In this document: piece after piece, positions 32,602-40,986 of the stretch
How positions within the stretch are numbered: the first letter of the stretch is position 1
Layout of the letters: every line of letters starts with the position of its first letter
Source: Bordetella genomosp. 10
GTDB lineage: Bacteria > Pseudomonadota > Gammaproteobacteria > Burkholderiales > Burkholderiaceae_B
Reading direction: 5' to 3'
Assembly: GCF_002261225.1 (NCBI RefSeq)
Contig: NZ_NEVM01000001.1
Span: 868,001 to 932,000 of the forward strand
Length of the DNA stretch: 64,000 nucleotides
Program-made: the position numbers and the translations under genes
Notes under the pieces: generated by a model
Seen by the model: the letters and a program-made list of their open reading frames with translations, nothing else
Databases searched by the model: none
What the model was told of the DNA's origin: nothing

Positions 32602-34161
32602 ATGAACACGACGTCGGATGCCAAGGGCGCGGCGATCGCATTGAACCGGTTCGGCCTGGGCGCGCGCGCCGGGGAGGCGCCGCCTGGCGATCCCAAGGGC
32701 AGCCTGCTGGCCCAGCTTGATCGCTACGATCCCCGCCCCGCCGCCTGGGCGGATCAGCCGGACTCGGCGACATTGATGACGAACCTGGCCGCGCAGCAGA
32801 AGGCGGTAAAGGAAGCCAACGCCGCCAATGCCGCCAACGCCGCCAATGCGGGCAAGGTCGCCAATGCAAACGGCGCGGCCGAAGCGGGCAATGCGGCCAA
32901 GGCAGGCCATGCGGGCAATGCAGCCAAGGATGCCAGGGCCGGCAAGCCGGGCAAGATGGACAAGGCGGCGGACAAGGCGGAGAAGGCCGCCCCCGGCGAA
33001 TCCGAGGCGCAGAAAACCCTGCGCTTGACCATCCGCGACACCTATTGGGGCGCCGTCGACGCGCGCGTCGCAAGCGCCCTCGTCACGCCGACGCCCTTCG
33101 TCGAGCGGTTGGTGCATTTCTGGGCCAACCATTTCGCCTTGTCCACCGACAAGGGACCCGCCGTCGGTCTGCTGGCGGGCGCCTTCGAGGCCGAGGCCAT
33201 CAGGCCCCACGTGCTCGGCCGCTTCGAGGACATGCTGGTGGCCGTCGAACGCCATCCGGCGATGCAGATCTTCCTCGACCAGCCCCACTCGGTCGGTCCG
33301 GACAGCAAGGCCGCGCTGCGCGCCGAACAACGCAATCCGAACGTGCGGCGGGGCCTGAACGAAAACCTGGCGCGCGAAATCATGGAGCTGCACACCCTGG
33401 GCGCGCGCAGCGGCTATACGCAGGCCGACGTCACCGAGTTCGCGCGCGCCCTGACCGGCTGGAGCATCGTGGAAGGCCAGGGCGGCCGCGACGGCACGCC
33501 GGGAAGCTTCATCTTCCGGCCGGCGCTGCACGAGCCGGGCACGCGCACGATACTGGGCCGCCGCTACGGCCAGCCGGGCGAGGAGCAGGCGCGCGCCGTC
33601 CTGGCCGATCTCGCCGCCTCGCCGGCGACGGCGCGCCATCTGGCGGGCAAGCTGGCGCGGCATTTCATCGCCGACAACCCGCCGCCCGAAGCCACCGAGC
33701 GGCTGGCGCAGGCCTATCTGCGCGGCGGCGGCGAACTGGCGCCGGTCTACCGCGCGCTGGTCGAGCTGCCCCAGGCCTGGTCGCCGGCGCCCGCGAAGTT
33801 CAAGACGCCGTGGGAGTGGCTGATCTCGTCGCTGCGCGGCCTGGGCCGCGACGACGTCGACAAGCTGCGGCCCGCGCCCACGCTGGCGCAGCTCGGACAG
33901 CCGGTATGGCGTCCCGGCTCGCCGGCCGGCTATGACGACGTCGCGGCAAGCTGGGCCGCGCCCGATGCGCTGGTGCGGCGCGTCGAGTTCGCGCAGCGTC
34001 TGGCCGCGCGCCAGGGCGACCGCGTCGATCCCGGCGCGCTGGGTCGCACATTGCTGGCGGGCACGCTCAGCCCGGCGACGGCCAGCGCGGTCGGCCGCGC
34101 TGAGAGCGTGCAGACGGCCGTCGCGCTGCTGCTCGTGGCGCCGGATTTTCAACGGAGGTAA
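32602..34161 (+). CDS. DUF1800 domain-containing protein
   Basis: 519 residues. The DUF1800 core is intact: ALNRFGLGARAGE at the start, LVHFWANHFALSTDKG, NENLAREIMELHTLGARSGYTQADVTEFARALTGW, and ARHLAGKLARHFIADNPPPE. The family has no settled biochemistry. Between residues 71 and 132 sits an Ala/Asn/Lys repeat (ANAANAAN..., then GKPGKMDKAADKAEKA), which is not part of the domain and looks flexible. It has no obvious signal peptide, in contrast to the Tat-exported DUF1501 partner 5 bp downstream. GGAGGA upstream fixes the start. Confidence 0.9.
   Translation: MNTTSDAKGAAIALNRFGLGARAGEAPPGDPKGSLLAQLDRYDPRPAAWADQPDSATLMTNLAAQQKAVKEANAANAANAANAGKVANANGAAEAGNAAKAGHAGNAAKDARAGKPGKMDKAADKAEKAAPGESEAQKTLRLTIRDTYWGAVDARVASALVTPTPFVERLVHFWANHFALSTDKGPAVGLLAGAFEAEAIRPHVLGRFEDMLVAVERHPAMQIFLDQPHSVGPDSKAALRAEQRNPNVRRGLNENLAREIMELHTLGARSGYTQADVTEFARALTGWSIVEGQGGRDGTPGSFIFRPALHEPGTRTILGRRYGQPGEEQARAVLADLAASPATARHLAGKLARHFIADNPPPEATERLAQAYLRGGGELAPVYRALVELPQAWSPAPAKFKTPWEWLISSLRGLGRDDVDKLRPAPTLAQLGQPVWRPGSPAGYDDVAASWAAPDALVRRVEFAQRLAARQGDRVDPGALGRTLLAGTLSPATASAVGRAESVQTAVALLLVAPDFQRR
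32812..32997 (+). repeat. Coding Ala/Asn/Lys low-complexity repeat
   Basis: Nine-base units of the form GCCAAYGCC recur, degenerating into GGCAAG/GCCAAG. It lengthens the DUF1800 protein by about 60 residues between its first helix set and the main domain, and stays in frame, as expected for slippage expansion. Confidence 0.7.
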
Positions 34162-34166
34162 GGACC

Positions 34167-35315
34167 ATGACCACACGCCGCCATTTTCTCGGCCTCGCGG
34201 GCACGCTCGCGGGATCGATCATCGCCGCTCCGCGCATCGTCTTCGCCAACGTCGAAACCGAGCGCCGCTTCGTTTTCGTGATCCAGCGCGGCGCCGCCGA
34301 TGGCCTGAACATCGTGGTTCCCTATGCGGACCCGGCCTACGCCGGCCTGCGCGGCGACCTGGCCATCGACAGCCAGGCCGCGACGCGGCTGGACGGCACC
34401 TTCGCGCTGCATCCCGCGCTGGCGCAGACCGCCGCCATATATGCCGCGCGCCAGGCCCTGTTCGTGCATGCGGTGGCCTCGCCGTACCGCGACCGCTCGC
34501 ACTTCGACGGCCAGAACGTCCTGGAGACCGGCGGCGGCGCGCCCAACCAGTTGCGCGACGGCTGGCTCAACCGCCTGACCGGCATGCTGCCGAAGTCGCG
34601 CGAGAACGCCATCGCGTTCGCACCGGTCATTCCGCTGGCGCTGCGCGGCGCGGTCCAGGTGTCGTCCTATGCGCCGTCGGCGCTGCCGCCCGCGCCCGAC
34701 GATCTGCTCACGCGCGTTTCCTCGCTCTATGCGCATGACAGGCAACTGGGCCCCTTGTGGGACGAAGCCATGCGGACGCGCGGGCTGGCGGGCGAGGCCG
34801 GCGCGCGCCAGGACCCCGCGCATCTGGGCCAGCTTGCCGCGCAGTTCCTGGCGCGGGACGACGGCCCGCGCATCGCGATGATAGAGACCGGGGGTTGGGA
34901 CACCCACAGCGCGCAGAACCCGCGCCTGGCGAACCAGTTGAAGGCGCTGGACACCATGCTCGCGGCCTTGCGCGACGGGATGGGGCAGCACTGGGGCGCG
35001 ACCACGGTGCTGGTGGCGACCGAGTTCGGTCGCACGGCCGCCGCCAACGGCACGGGCGGCACCGACCACGGGCAAGGCTCGGTCGCCATGGTGCTGGGCG
35101 GCGCGGTCGCCGGCGGCCGCGTCGTGGCCGATTGGCCGGGGCTGGGGCCGGGGAATCTGTACGAGGGGCGCGACCTGAAGCCGACGGCGTCGCTCGACGC
35201 GCTCATCGCCGGCGTCGCCGCGGGCGCCCTGGGTCTGGACCCGCATCGCGCGGCCTCGACCCTCTTCGGCACCGCCGGCGCGCCGCGGCCGTTGACGGGC
35301 CTGGTGACGGCCTAG
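34167..35315 (+). CDS. DUF1501 domain-containing protein, Tat-exported
   Basis: 382 residues. Twin-arginine signal MTTRRHFLGLAGTLAGSIIAAPRIVFA. The sulfatase/phosphatase-like DUF1501 body shows VIQRGAADGLNIVVPY, SPYRDRSHFDGQNVLETG, METGGWDTHSAQ in outline and VATEFGRTAAANGTGGTDHGQGS, which holds metal-type His/Asp residues. DUF1501 and DUF1800 genes are nearly always paired, but the role is unknown. Last gene of the ECF operon, convergent with the alpha/beta hydrolase. Confidence 0.9.
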   Translation: MTTRRHFLGLAGTLAGSIIAAPRIVFANVETERRFVFVIQRGAADGLNIVVPYADPAYAGLRGDLAIDSQAATRLDGTFALHPALAQTAAIYAARQALFVHAVASPYRDRSHFDGQNVLETGGGAPNQLRDGWLNRLTGMLPKSRENAIAFAPVIPLALRGAVQVSSYAPSALPPAPDDLLTRVSSLYAHDRQLGPLWDEAMRTRGLAGEAGARQDPAHLGQLAAQFLARDDGPRIAMIETGGWDTHSAQNPRLANQLKALDTMLAALRDGMGQHWGATTVLVATEFGRTAAANGTGGTDHGQGSVAMVLGGAVAGGRVVADWPGLGPGNLYEGRDLKPTASLDALIAGVAAGALGLDPHRAASTLFGTAGAPRPLTGLVTA

Positions 35316-35328
35316 GCGCAGGCTGGCG

Positions 35329-36156
35329 CTACCGCGTTCGCGTTCGCGCCAGCAATTCCAGGATGCCGCGCGTGACGGCCTCGGGCTGTTCCAGGCTGGG
35401 CAGGTGGGCCGCGCCTTGCACGATTTGCAGCGTGGCGTCCGGCACGGTCGCCGCCACGTGGCGGCAGCGTTCCTGGATGTGCGGATAGTCCAGGTCGCCC
35501 ACGATGACGTGCGTGGGCGCGGCGATCCGGTCCAGGCGGTCGTAGGCCGCGTCGGTATCGAGCGAGTCGCCGGCCGGGGGCGCGCGCAGGATGCGCCCGT
35601 TCATGTCGAGGAACAATGCACGCGCCGGTCCCGTGACGCGGCCTTCGGGAGCCAGCGCGCCGTCCAGAAAGACGCGGGCCAGCAGCGCGTTGAGCCGGTC
35701 TGGATCGCCCGCCCGGCGGGCCGCCGCCAATGCGTCGGCCAGGGCCTGGCGTTCGGGCGGGTGCGTCGGCTCGGGCGCGCCGGCCACCGAATTGTCGATC
35801 AGCACCAGGCCGCGCACCCGCGCCGGATGGCGCAGGGCCGCGTCCAGCGCGATGCATCCACCTTGCGAGCAGCCCACCAGCACGGCCGGCCGGCCCGGGG
35901 CCAGGGCATCGAGCACCGCCAGCGCATCGGCGACCGGCGAATGCGGTTCGGAGACGGCGCGGGTCTCGCCGTGGCCGCGCCGGTCGTAGGCGATGGCGCG
36001 ATATCCCGCGCGGCTCACCGCCGCCATCTGCGCCAGCCACATGCGATGGTCGCAGATGGCCGCGTGGAGAAAGAGCACCGGATCGCCGTCGCCGGCGGCG
36101 TGCACGGCCAGGTCGGCCTGGCCCGAGGAAACCCGCGAGAAGGATGGCATGCCCAT
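35329..36156 (-). CDS. Alpha/beta hydrolase
   Basis: 275 residues. Oxyanion region VLFLHAAICDHRMW, RRGHGET, nucleophile elbow GCSQGGC (Ser), acid residue in VGDLDYPH and catalytic His in GAAHLPSLEQPEAV. The fold and length match 3-oxoadipate enol-lactonase or esterase types. No pathway partner is adjacent, so the substrate is open. The ATG is the standard start. Confidence 0.88.
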   Translation of the reverse strand: MGMPSFSRVSSGQADLAVHAAGDGDPVLFLHAAICDHRMWLAQMAAVSRAGYRAIAYDRRGHGETRAVSEPHSPVADALAVLDALAPGRPAVLVGCSQGGCIALDAALRHPARVRGLVLIDNSVAGAPEPTHPPERQALADALAAARRAGDPDRLNALLARVFLDGALAPEGRVTGPARALFLDMNGRILRAPPAGDSLDTDAAYDRLDRIAAPTHVIVGDLDYPHIQERCRHVAATVPDATLQIVQGAAHLPSLEQPEAVTRGILELLARTRTR

Positions 36157-36231
36157 GTCCCGGTCGGATCCGCCGCGCCCGACGGGATATCGGGTCTCGA
36201 CGGTAACGCGGGCATGATACGCGGGCGGCGC

Positions 36232-36771
36232 TTACTGCGTCACGGAGTAGGACTGCGGTGTGGCGCCTTGCGGCGCCGGTTGCGCCGGCGTCGTGTAGTC
36301 CTGGCCGTAGGAATACGTCCGCTTGATCGCCCGGCGTTCGCGCGAGCCGGCGCCGTGGTAGCTCATCGACGCCATTTCGGCTTCGGCCTTTTCCTTCGGC
36401 TCCTCGTTGTACGTCAGCCTGCCGGCGCCCTTGTTGATGCGGACGTAGCGCGTTTCGCCGGCGGCCAATTGCAGCGGGAGCGGGGGCGCGTTGCTGTAGT
36501 CGATGGCGACGGTGTGCCGGCCGGCCGGACGATTCACGAAAAAGAAGTCGCCCGGGGACGTGCGGCCGGTCTTGCGGCCGTTGAGCAGCACGTAGGGATT
36601 GCCCGTCGCCTGTTCGCCCGGATTCGACGGCTGGTAGAAGTAGATGCGGCCCTGGCCGGGAGGCAGGCCGGCGTAGGTTTCCTCGACCCTGTCGTAGCTC
36701 GGCCTGGCGCAGCCGGCCAGCATGCCGGCGCTGAGGGCAAGGAGGGCGATGAGTCCGGATCGACGCTGCAT
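36232..36771 (-). CDS. DUF2846-type lipoprotein
   Basis: 179 residues. Lipoprotein signal with LLALSAGMLAGC; mature part has GRIYFYQPSN, NGRKTGRTSPGDFFFVNRPAGRHTVAI and GETRYVRIN, the DUF2846 beta fold found in envelope lipoproteins. The C-terminal 45 residues are Gln/Pro/Tyr-rich and probably disordered. The start after AAGGAG is used; the upstream extension crosses the palindromic region 36793-36822. Role unknown. Confidence 0.82.
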   Translation of the reverse strand: MQRRSGLIALLALSAGMLAGCARPSYDRVEETYAGLPPGQGRIYFYQPSNPGEQATGNPYVLLNGRKTGRTSPGDFFFVNRPAGRHTVAIDYSNAPPLPLQLAAGETRYVRINKGAGRLTYNEEPKEKAEAEMASMSYHGAGSRERRAIKRTYSYGQDYTTPAQPAPQGATPQSYSVTQ

Positions 36772-36792
36772 GATGAGGCTGGCTCCTTCAAG

Positions 36793-36822
36793 TGTAAGAA
36801 TATGCTTACATTTAAGCATATT
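36793..36822. promoter_or_regulatory. Overlapping palindromes before the lipoprotein gene
   Basis: The perfect 10-bp arms AATATGCTTA and TAAGCATATT (loop CATT, 36799-36822) overlap a second palindrome, TGTAAG-N6-CTTACA (36793-36810). This gives three phased TAAG/CTTA half-sites in an AT-rich island within GC-rich DNA. On the minus strand a TTCACA...TATTCT-like promoter can be drawn across it. Likely an operator; the regulator is unknown. Confidence 0.6.
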
Positions 36823-36863
36823 GTGAAGGAATGCGTCGAATTATTTCTTGTTCGTCAAATCCC

Positions 36864-37997
36864 TCAACCGCGCCGCGCGGCTTCCCGGTGCCACCACCAG
36901 TCCGAGAGGTCGGCGTGGAATTCGAAGAAGGGGCGCCACCCGTCGAGGACCTTCTCCGCGGGCTGCGGCAGGCCGTCGACGTAGCTGCGCAAGCGGTCGG
37001 TGGCGCAGGAACGTATGCCCGGATGCGGCTCGCCCGGGACGGGAACGCGGAAGGTCGCGGCGTCGGCGCCCTCGATCAGGCGCTTCGCGTCATGGAACCA
37101 GACCCGCTGGGCATCCCGGCTGTAGCCGTTGCCCAGGACGCGGAAGGTGGCCGGATCGGCGCCGCGCAGCCGCGTGCCGTAGAAATAGACATGGTCCCGG
37201 TCGCGCGCGAAGACGCTGGTGTCGACCAGGGGATCCTGGGAAATGTCGCGAAAATTCAGGCGCACTTCCGGGACGACCTCGAAGGACTCGGGATGCGTGC
37301 TGCGTATCGACTTGCCGGTGATGTAGTAGGCGCGGCGCGCATCCCTGGCGTAGCGAAAGTTCAGGGGCGTGAAGGTGTCGCGGTCCGCGTCGTCGACGAT
37401 GTACCAGTAGTACCGCGGCCGCGCCCCGCCCAACTGGCCCTGGCCGTATACGTGCCGCGCGTCGGCCAGCCAGCGTCCGCCGAGCCAGCGGAAGCTGGCG
37501 GGATCGATGTCCATCGGCTTGCCGTCACGGTCGGCCAGGGGCTGGCCGAGGAAATAGACGCGCTCCCCATCGTGGCTGTAGTAGCAGCGCGTCATGTCCG
37601 GATGGGCGGCGATGAATTCCGCTTTCCAATCCGTGTCGGCATAAGGGCCGATGTGCGGCTGCTTCCATGCCGCGCGCTCCACGTGATAGGTCAGGCCGCC
37701 CAGGGTGATTTCCTGTCCCTCGGGGGCCGCCCAGCGCGGGCCCAGCAGCCGCGCCACGATGGCCGCGTCGTCCGCGCCGTCGAAATAGTCCGCATACAAG
37801 CGGACCCCGCTGCCCAGCCATTCATAGGTCTGCTTCAGCGCCGCCCATTGCGCGGGCGTCAGCCCGATGCGCGCCAGCACCTCGTCTTCGGTGCGGCCGG
37901 TGGCCAGGAAGAAGCGGGTGGCGGCGTAGACGTCGTAGGGCAGGACGACGCGCGGTTCCGCGGACGCGGGCTGGGCGGCGGCGCGTTTGCGGGCCAT
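36864..37997 (-). CDS. DKNYY family protein
   Basis: 377 residues. After a poorly conserved N-terminal third come several repeats of the DKNYY type: YSHDGERVYFLGQPL, LADARHVYGQGQ, YARDARRAYYITGKSI, FARDRDHVYFYGTRL and YSRDAQRVWFHDAKRL. The repeats predict a beta-strand array of unknown use, often in predicted surface or lipoproteins; no signal peptide is visible here. It lies 4 bp after the YcxB-like gene, so the two are cotranscribed. Confidence 0.82.
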   Translation of the reverse strand: MARKRAAAQPASAEPRVVLPYDVYAATRFFLATGRTEDEVLARIGLTPAQWAALKQTYEWLGSGVRLYADYFDGADDAAIVARLLGPRWAAPEGQEITLGGLTYHVERAAWKQPHIGPYADTDWKAEFIAAHPDMTRCYYSHDGERVYFLGQPLADRDGKPMDIDPASFRWLGGRWLADARHVYGQGQLGGARPRYYWYIVDDADRDTFTPLNFRYARDARRAYYITGKSIRSTHPESFEVVPEVRLNFRDISQDPLVDTSVFARDRDHVYFYGTRLRGADPATFRVLGNGYSRDAQRVWFHDAKRLIEGADAATFRVPVPGEPHPGIRSCATDRLRSYVDGLPQPAEKVLDGWRPFFEFHADLSDWWWHREAARRG

Positions 37998-38001
37998 GGC
38001 G

Positions 38002-38514
38002 TCAGGCGGGGCGGCGGCCGCTTCCCACCTTGGCGCGCAGGAATTCCAGCGCGCTGTCCGGGATGCTGGCGGTGGGCAAGGTCATGAACTGCGCCGGCCC
38101 CGTGAATATCATCCAGTAGCCGGGACGCTCCCAGATCTCGGTGATGGCCGGCCACTGCAGGCACGCCGCGCCCAGGTCGGAACGCAGGCCCAGGCCGTCG
38201 TCCTGGAAATCGATCTGCGCCGTGGGAAGGGCCAACCGGTGGAACTTGCCGACGGTGTTGCGATGGTGGGCCCGCCACAGCGTCGCGATGAATATCGGCG
38301 GCAGCAGGACGGCGCAGGCGAGCACGCCCAGGCTCCAGTCGGCCGGCCTGGTGGCCAGTCCATGCACCAGCAGGACGAGCAGCGCGATCTCCAGGATCCA
38401 TAGCAGCTTGCGCCCCAGTATGCCGCGGCGCCAGACGTAGGTTCGTACGGCGTCTCTGACCATGCGTTCGGTGTAGGTGACCGTGTAAGAGGGCGGAGTG
38501 GCGGGCATGAACAT
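38002..38514 (-). CDS. YcxB-like two-membrane-segment protein
   Basis: 170 residues. YTVTYTERMVRDAVRTYVWRR, then two membrane segments (about 38-75) and a soluble C-terminal half with FHRLALPTAQIDFQDDGLGLRSDLGAACLQWPAITEIWERPGYWMIF, the YcxB pattern of a beta domain after a hairpin membrane anchor. Function unknown. Two in-frame ATGs six bases apart (38514, 38508) are equally likely; longer forms are not needed. Confidence 0.75.
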   Translation of the reverse strand: MFMPATPPSYTVTYTERMVRDAVRTYVWRRGILGRKLLWILEIALLVLLVHGLATRPADWSLGVLACAVLLPPIFIATLWRAHHRNTVGKFHRLALPTAQIDFQDDGLGLRSDLGAACLQWPAITEIWERPGYWMIFTGPAQFMTLPTASIPDSALEFLRAKVGSGRRPA

Positions 38515-38627
38515 CCGGTAAGCGAACAACCTTGGCGGTGCGGGCCATTCTATCAACCGGGTGTATCGCTGGATGGCAACACAGCAAACAGATGTAAGCG
38601 GCATGGCGCCGGGGCGCGGGGCCCGAT

Positions 38628-39971
38628 TCAATGCCTGGCGCCGTCGGCGAGCCTGAAGTCGAAGGGGAGGAGGGCCGAGAAGCGGATGGGTCTGCCAGCG
38701 TCGAGAATGGGCTTGAAGCGCACGCCTTTCAACGATGCCAGCGCCGCCTCGTCGAGCAGGGGATGGCCCGAGCTCTCTTCTATCCGGGTCGACGTGATGT
38801 GGCCGAGCTCGTCCGCCTCGATCCTGACGACGACGCGGCCTTGCTCCTGGCGCGACTTGGCCTCGGCGGGATAGAACGGGCGCGGCGGCGAGCCGGCATA
38901 ACGGGTCATGGAGCGGTCGACCAGCCTGCGCGCGGTTCTTGCGTCGGGGCTTGCGGCGGGAGGGCTTGCGGCAGGAGGGCTTGCGGCAGGAGGGCTGGAG
39001 GGTGAGCTTGGAAGCGTCGCTGGCTGATTCCGGGAGGTGTCGCGCCGGGCGTAATCCTGCGGATAGGGATCGGCGGCCGAGCCGTCATGGGCGGGCGGCT
39101 CGTTGGGATTGAAGGCGATGCGCAGCACCGCCAGGATCACGGCGAGGCCGAACAGCAGGACTTGCGGCGTCGGCCTGAAACTGAAACGCGTGCGCGGCGC
39201 CCGGACTGCCGGCAGCGCGGGCGGCTTGAAGTCGGGCGCGTTGTACGCCTGCGTCCAGGCCTGCAGCACGGCGTTCGGCATCCGCAGGATCAGCCAGTAG
39301 CCGAAATGGCTCATCAGCGTGTCCATGGCGAAGAAATGCCGCTCAAGCAATTCCTGGCTGGGCGCGGGATGGGCCAGGGCGGCGTCGATCGCCTCGGTCT
39401 GGCGCAGGCGTTCCTGCTCGCCCTGGCTGTGCCACAGCATCGATTCGCTGCATGCCTGGGCGATCCACGCCGCGGTCCAGCGATCCGCCAACCGGCCGCC
39501 GTTGCCGGTGTCCCAGTGGAAGCAGGCGACGGCCGCGTCGAACAGGTCCACGCGCCGCCAGGGATCGTGGACGAGCACCGTGGCGACGCGCGTCTCCAGC
39601 GCTTCCCGCGCGGCGGGCGAAAGCAGGCGTTCGTCCCGCAGCGCTTCGGAGAGCACGGCATGGGGATCGGTCTGTTCGCGGTCCAGGATGCGATCCAGCC
39701 ATTCGCGCAGCGCCGCTTCGATGTTGACGGTGGGCGCTTGCGCCGCGGGCGGATGCGGTTCTTCGAGCGGGTGCTGGGGGGCCTGGGTGGCCCATGCCAT
39801 CGCCGTTTCGTAGGCGGCGCGCAGGTTGCCGACGGCTTCGGCGTGGCCTTCCTGGTTGATCTGCTCGAGCGCCCGGGCATACGCCTGCATGACGGTCTCG
39901 GCGTCGGCGCCCGGCGGTAGCGACAGCCGGGCGTAGGCGTTCTGTATCTGTTGCGGCAAGGCGGCCATCAT
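38628..39971 (-). CDS. J-like/TonB fusion protein
   Basis: 447 residues with an unusual order. The N-terminal 60 residues (LPQQIQNAYARLSLPPGADAETVMQAYARALEQINQEGH) resemble a DnaJ-like helix pair but lack the HPD motif. A soluble helical region follows, a membrane segment near 283-301 (VLLFGLAVILAVLRIAF), a Pro/Ala linker with SPPAA repeats, and a TonB C-terminal domain (AEAKSRQEQGRVVVRIEADELGHITSTRIEESSGHPLLDEAALASLKGVRF). TonB normally has a short cytoplasmic tail, so the large cytoplasmic part is odd. It may link cytoplasmic state to outer-membrane energy transfer (inference). Confidence 0.75.
   Translation of the reverse strand: MMAALPQQIQNAYARLSLPPGADAETVMQAYARALEQINQEGHAEAVGNLRAAYETAMAWATQAPQHPLEEPHPPAAQAPTVNIEAALREWLDRILDREQTDPHAVLSEALRDERLLSPAAREALETRVATVLVHDPWRRVDLFDAAVACFHWDTGNGGRLADRWTAAWIAQACSESMLWHSQGEQERLRQTEAIDAALAHPAPSQELLERHFFAMDTLMSHFGYWLILRMPNAVLQAWTQAYNAPDFKPPALPAVRAPRTRFSFRPTPQVLLFGLAVILAVLRIAFNPNEPPAHDGSAADPYPQDYARRDTSRNQPATLPSSPSSPPAASPPAASPPAASPDARTARRLVDRSMTRYAGSPPRPFYPAEAKSRQEQGRVVVRIEADELGHITSTRIEESSGHPLLDEAALASLKGVRFKPILDAGRPIRFSALLPFDFRLADGARH
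38947..38996. repeat. 15-bp tandem repeat coding the SPPAA linker
   Basis: Three successive 15-bp units (first GGGCTTGCGGCGGGA, then GGGCTTGCGGCAGGA twice) plus a partial fourth encode PPAAS repeats in the periplasmic linker of the TonB fusion. Copy number changes would lengthen the linker without breaking the frame. Confidence 0.75.
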
Positions 39972-40265
39972 TGCTCCGGCGCGCGCGGGGTGGTCCTCAT
40001 GGCGATTCCGAGGAGCATTAATATTCCAAGTTCTGCGGTTTATTTCTTAATGTAACGCAATTTGGGTGCATGTTCCCTATGGGAGCGTCAGAAATTCGCC
40101 GTTTATGGCTTGGACGCAACAAATTGATACGCTGAATGGCGCGCAGCGCGGAAATTTCCGTCGCTGGCCGGCTCGCGTTGAGCGCCCTGAAGCGGCGCCG
40201 CAGCATTGTGCGCAGGGGAAGTCCTCGCCGCCGGCGCGCGATGAGGCGGGGCCGCAACACCCAGG

Positions 40266-40311
40266 TTGACAATGGCCTTCTTCACGCACTTAAATAAGAA
40301 CGATTTTTATT
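40266..40311 (+). promoter_or_regulatory. Promoter with overlapping Fur-box-like site for the FecI-type sigma gene
   Basis: TTGACA (40266-40271), an 18-bp spacer and TTAAAT form a good sigma-70 promoter. The -10 runs into AATAAGAA-CGA-TTTTTATT (40293-40311), an inverted repeat with one mismatch that matches the style of Fur boxes. This is the expected arrangement for an iron-starvation sigma gene repressed by Fur. Confidence 0.72.
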
Positions 40312-40317
40312 ATTACC

Positions 40318-40345
40318 TGTGTGCAGTGACTGTGTGCGCAGTGAC
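40318..40345. repeat. Imperfect tandem repeat in the sigma leader
   Basis: TGTGTGCAGTGAC is followed by TGTGTGCGCAGTGAC, two copies differing by a 2-base insertion. It lies in the untranslated leader between the Fur-like box and the GTG start. No role is evident. Confidence 0.6.
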
Positions 40346-40417
40346 TTGTCTGCAACTGGCTAGCGCCAACCGTCGCCGCGGTGCCGAGGCGGTAGTGGCC
40401 CGATCAAAAGGCGAATC

Positions 40418-40936
40418 GTGAATTCCCCGGCAATTTGCCTACCCGACACCGTGGGCGCCCTGTACAGCGACCATCATTCCTGGCTCAAGAGCTGGCTGCA
40501 GCGCCGCCTCGGCAACGCGGAACAGGCGGCCGACCTGGCGCACGACACCTTCATACGGCTGCTCAGCAGCGAGCGGGTGCCCGCCACGCTGAAGGAGCCG
40601 CGCGCCTTCCTGACCACGGTGGCGCAGCACCTGGTGTCCAACCACTGGCGCCGCGAAAAACTGGAAAAAGCCTATCTGGACCTGCTGGCCCGGGCGCCCG
40701 AGGCGTACGCGCGTTCGCCCGAGGACCGGGCGATGCTGCTGGAAACGCTGGTCGAGCTGGACCGCCTGCTGGACGGCCTGCCGGCCATCGTGCGGCGCGC
40801 TTTCCTGCTGTCCCAGCTCGACGGCCGCAGCCATGCGGAAGTGGCCGCGGCGCTCGATATCTCCATCCCTACCGTCAAACGGTATATCGTCAAAGCGTTG
40901 CAACGGTGTTACTTTGCCGATCTTTCCGTGGCTTGA
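40418..40936 (+). CDS. FecI-type ECF sigma factor
   Basis: 172 residues. Region 2: LYSDHHSWLKSWLQRRLGNAEQAADLAHDTFIRLLSSE; the EPRAFLTTVAQHLVSNHWRR helix is typical of iron-starvation sigma factors; region 4: LPAIVRRAFLLSQLDGRSHAEVAAALDISIPTVKRYIVKALQRCY in outline. Start is GTG. It should direct transcription of the TonB receptor when that receptor signals through FecR. Fur-like control upstream fits. Confidence 0.92.
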   Translation: MNSPAICLPDTVGALYSDHHSWLKSWLQRRLGNAEQAADLAHDTFIRLLSSERVPATLKEPRAFLTTVAQHLVSNHWRREKLEKAYLDLLARAPEAYARSPEDRAMLLETLVELDRLLDGLPAIVRRAFLLSQLDGRSHAEVAAALDISIPTVKRYIVKALQRCYFADLSVA

Positions 40937-40986
40937 TGCCCGCGCGCCCTCCGGCGCGAGGGCCGCGCTCGACAGCGTAGAGGGAT

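Larger units (their letters stand above)
39972..40417. other. 446-bp intergenic region between TonB fusion and FecI-type sigma genes
   Basis: Divergent gap with no gene I can support. Its left part (about 40018-40140) is AT-rich for this genome and should hold the TonB-fusion promoter. It also contains a perfect 12-bp palindrome CGGAAATTTCCG (40149-40160), the sigma promoter with Fur-like box (40266-40311) and a tandem repeat (40318-40345). Short open frames in it lack ribosome sites. Confidence 0.6.

Noticed and set aside
40066..40269. 67-codon frame in the gap before the FecI-type sigma gene
   Set aside because: No ribosome site, atypical composition, and it overlaps the region expected to hold promoters.
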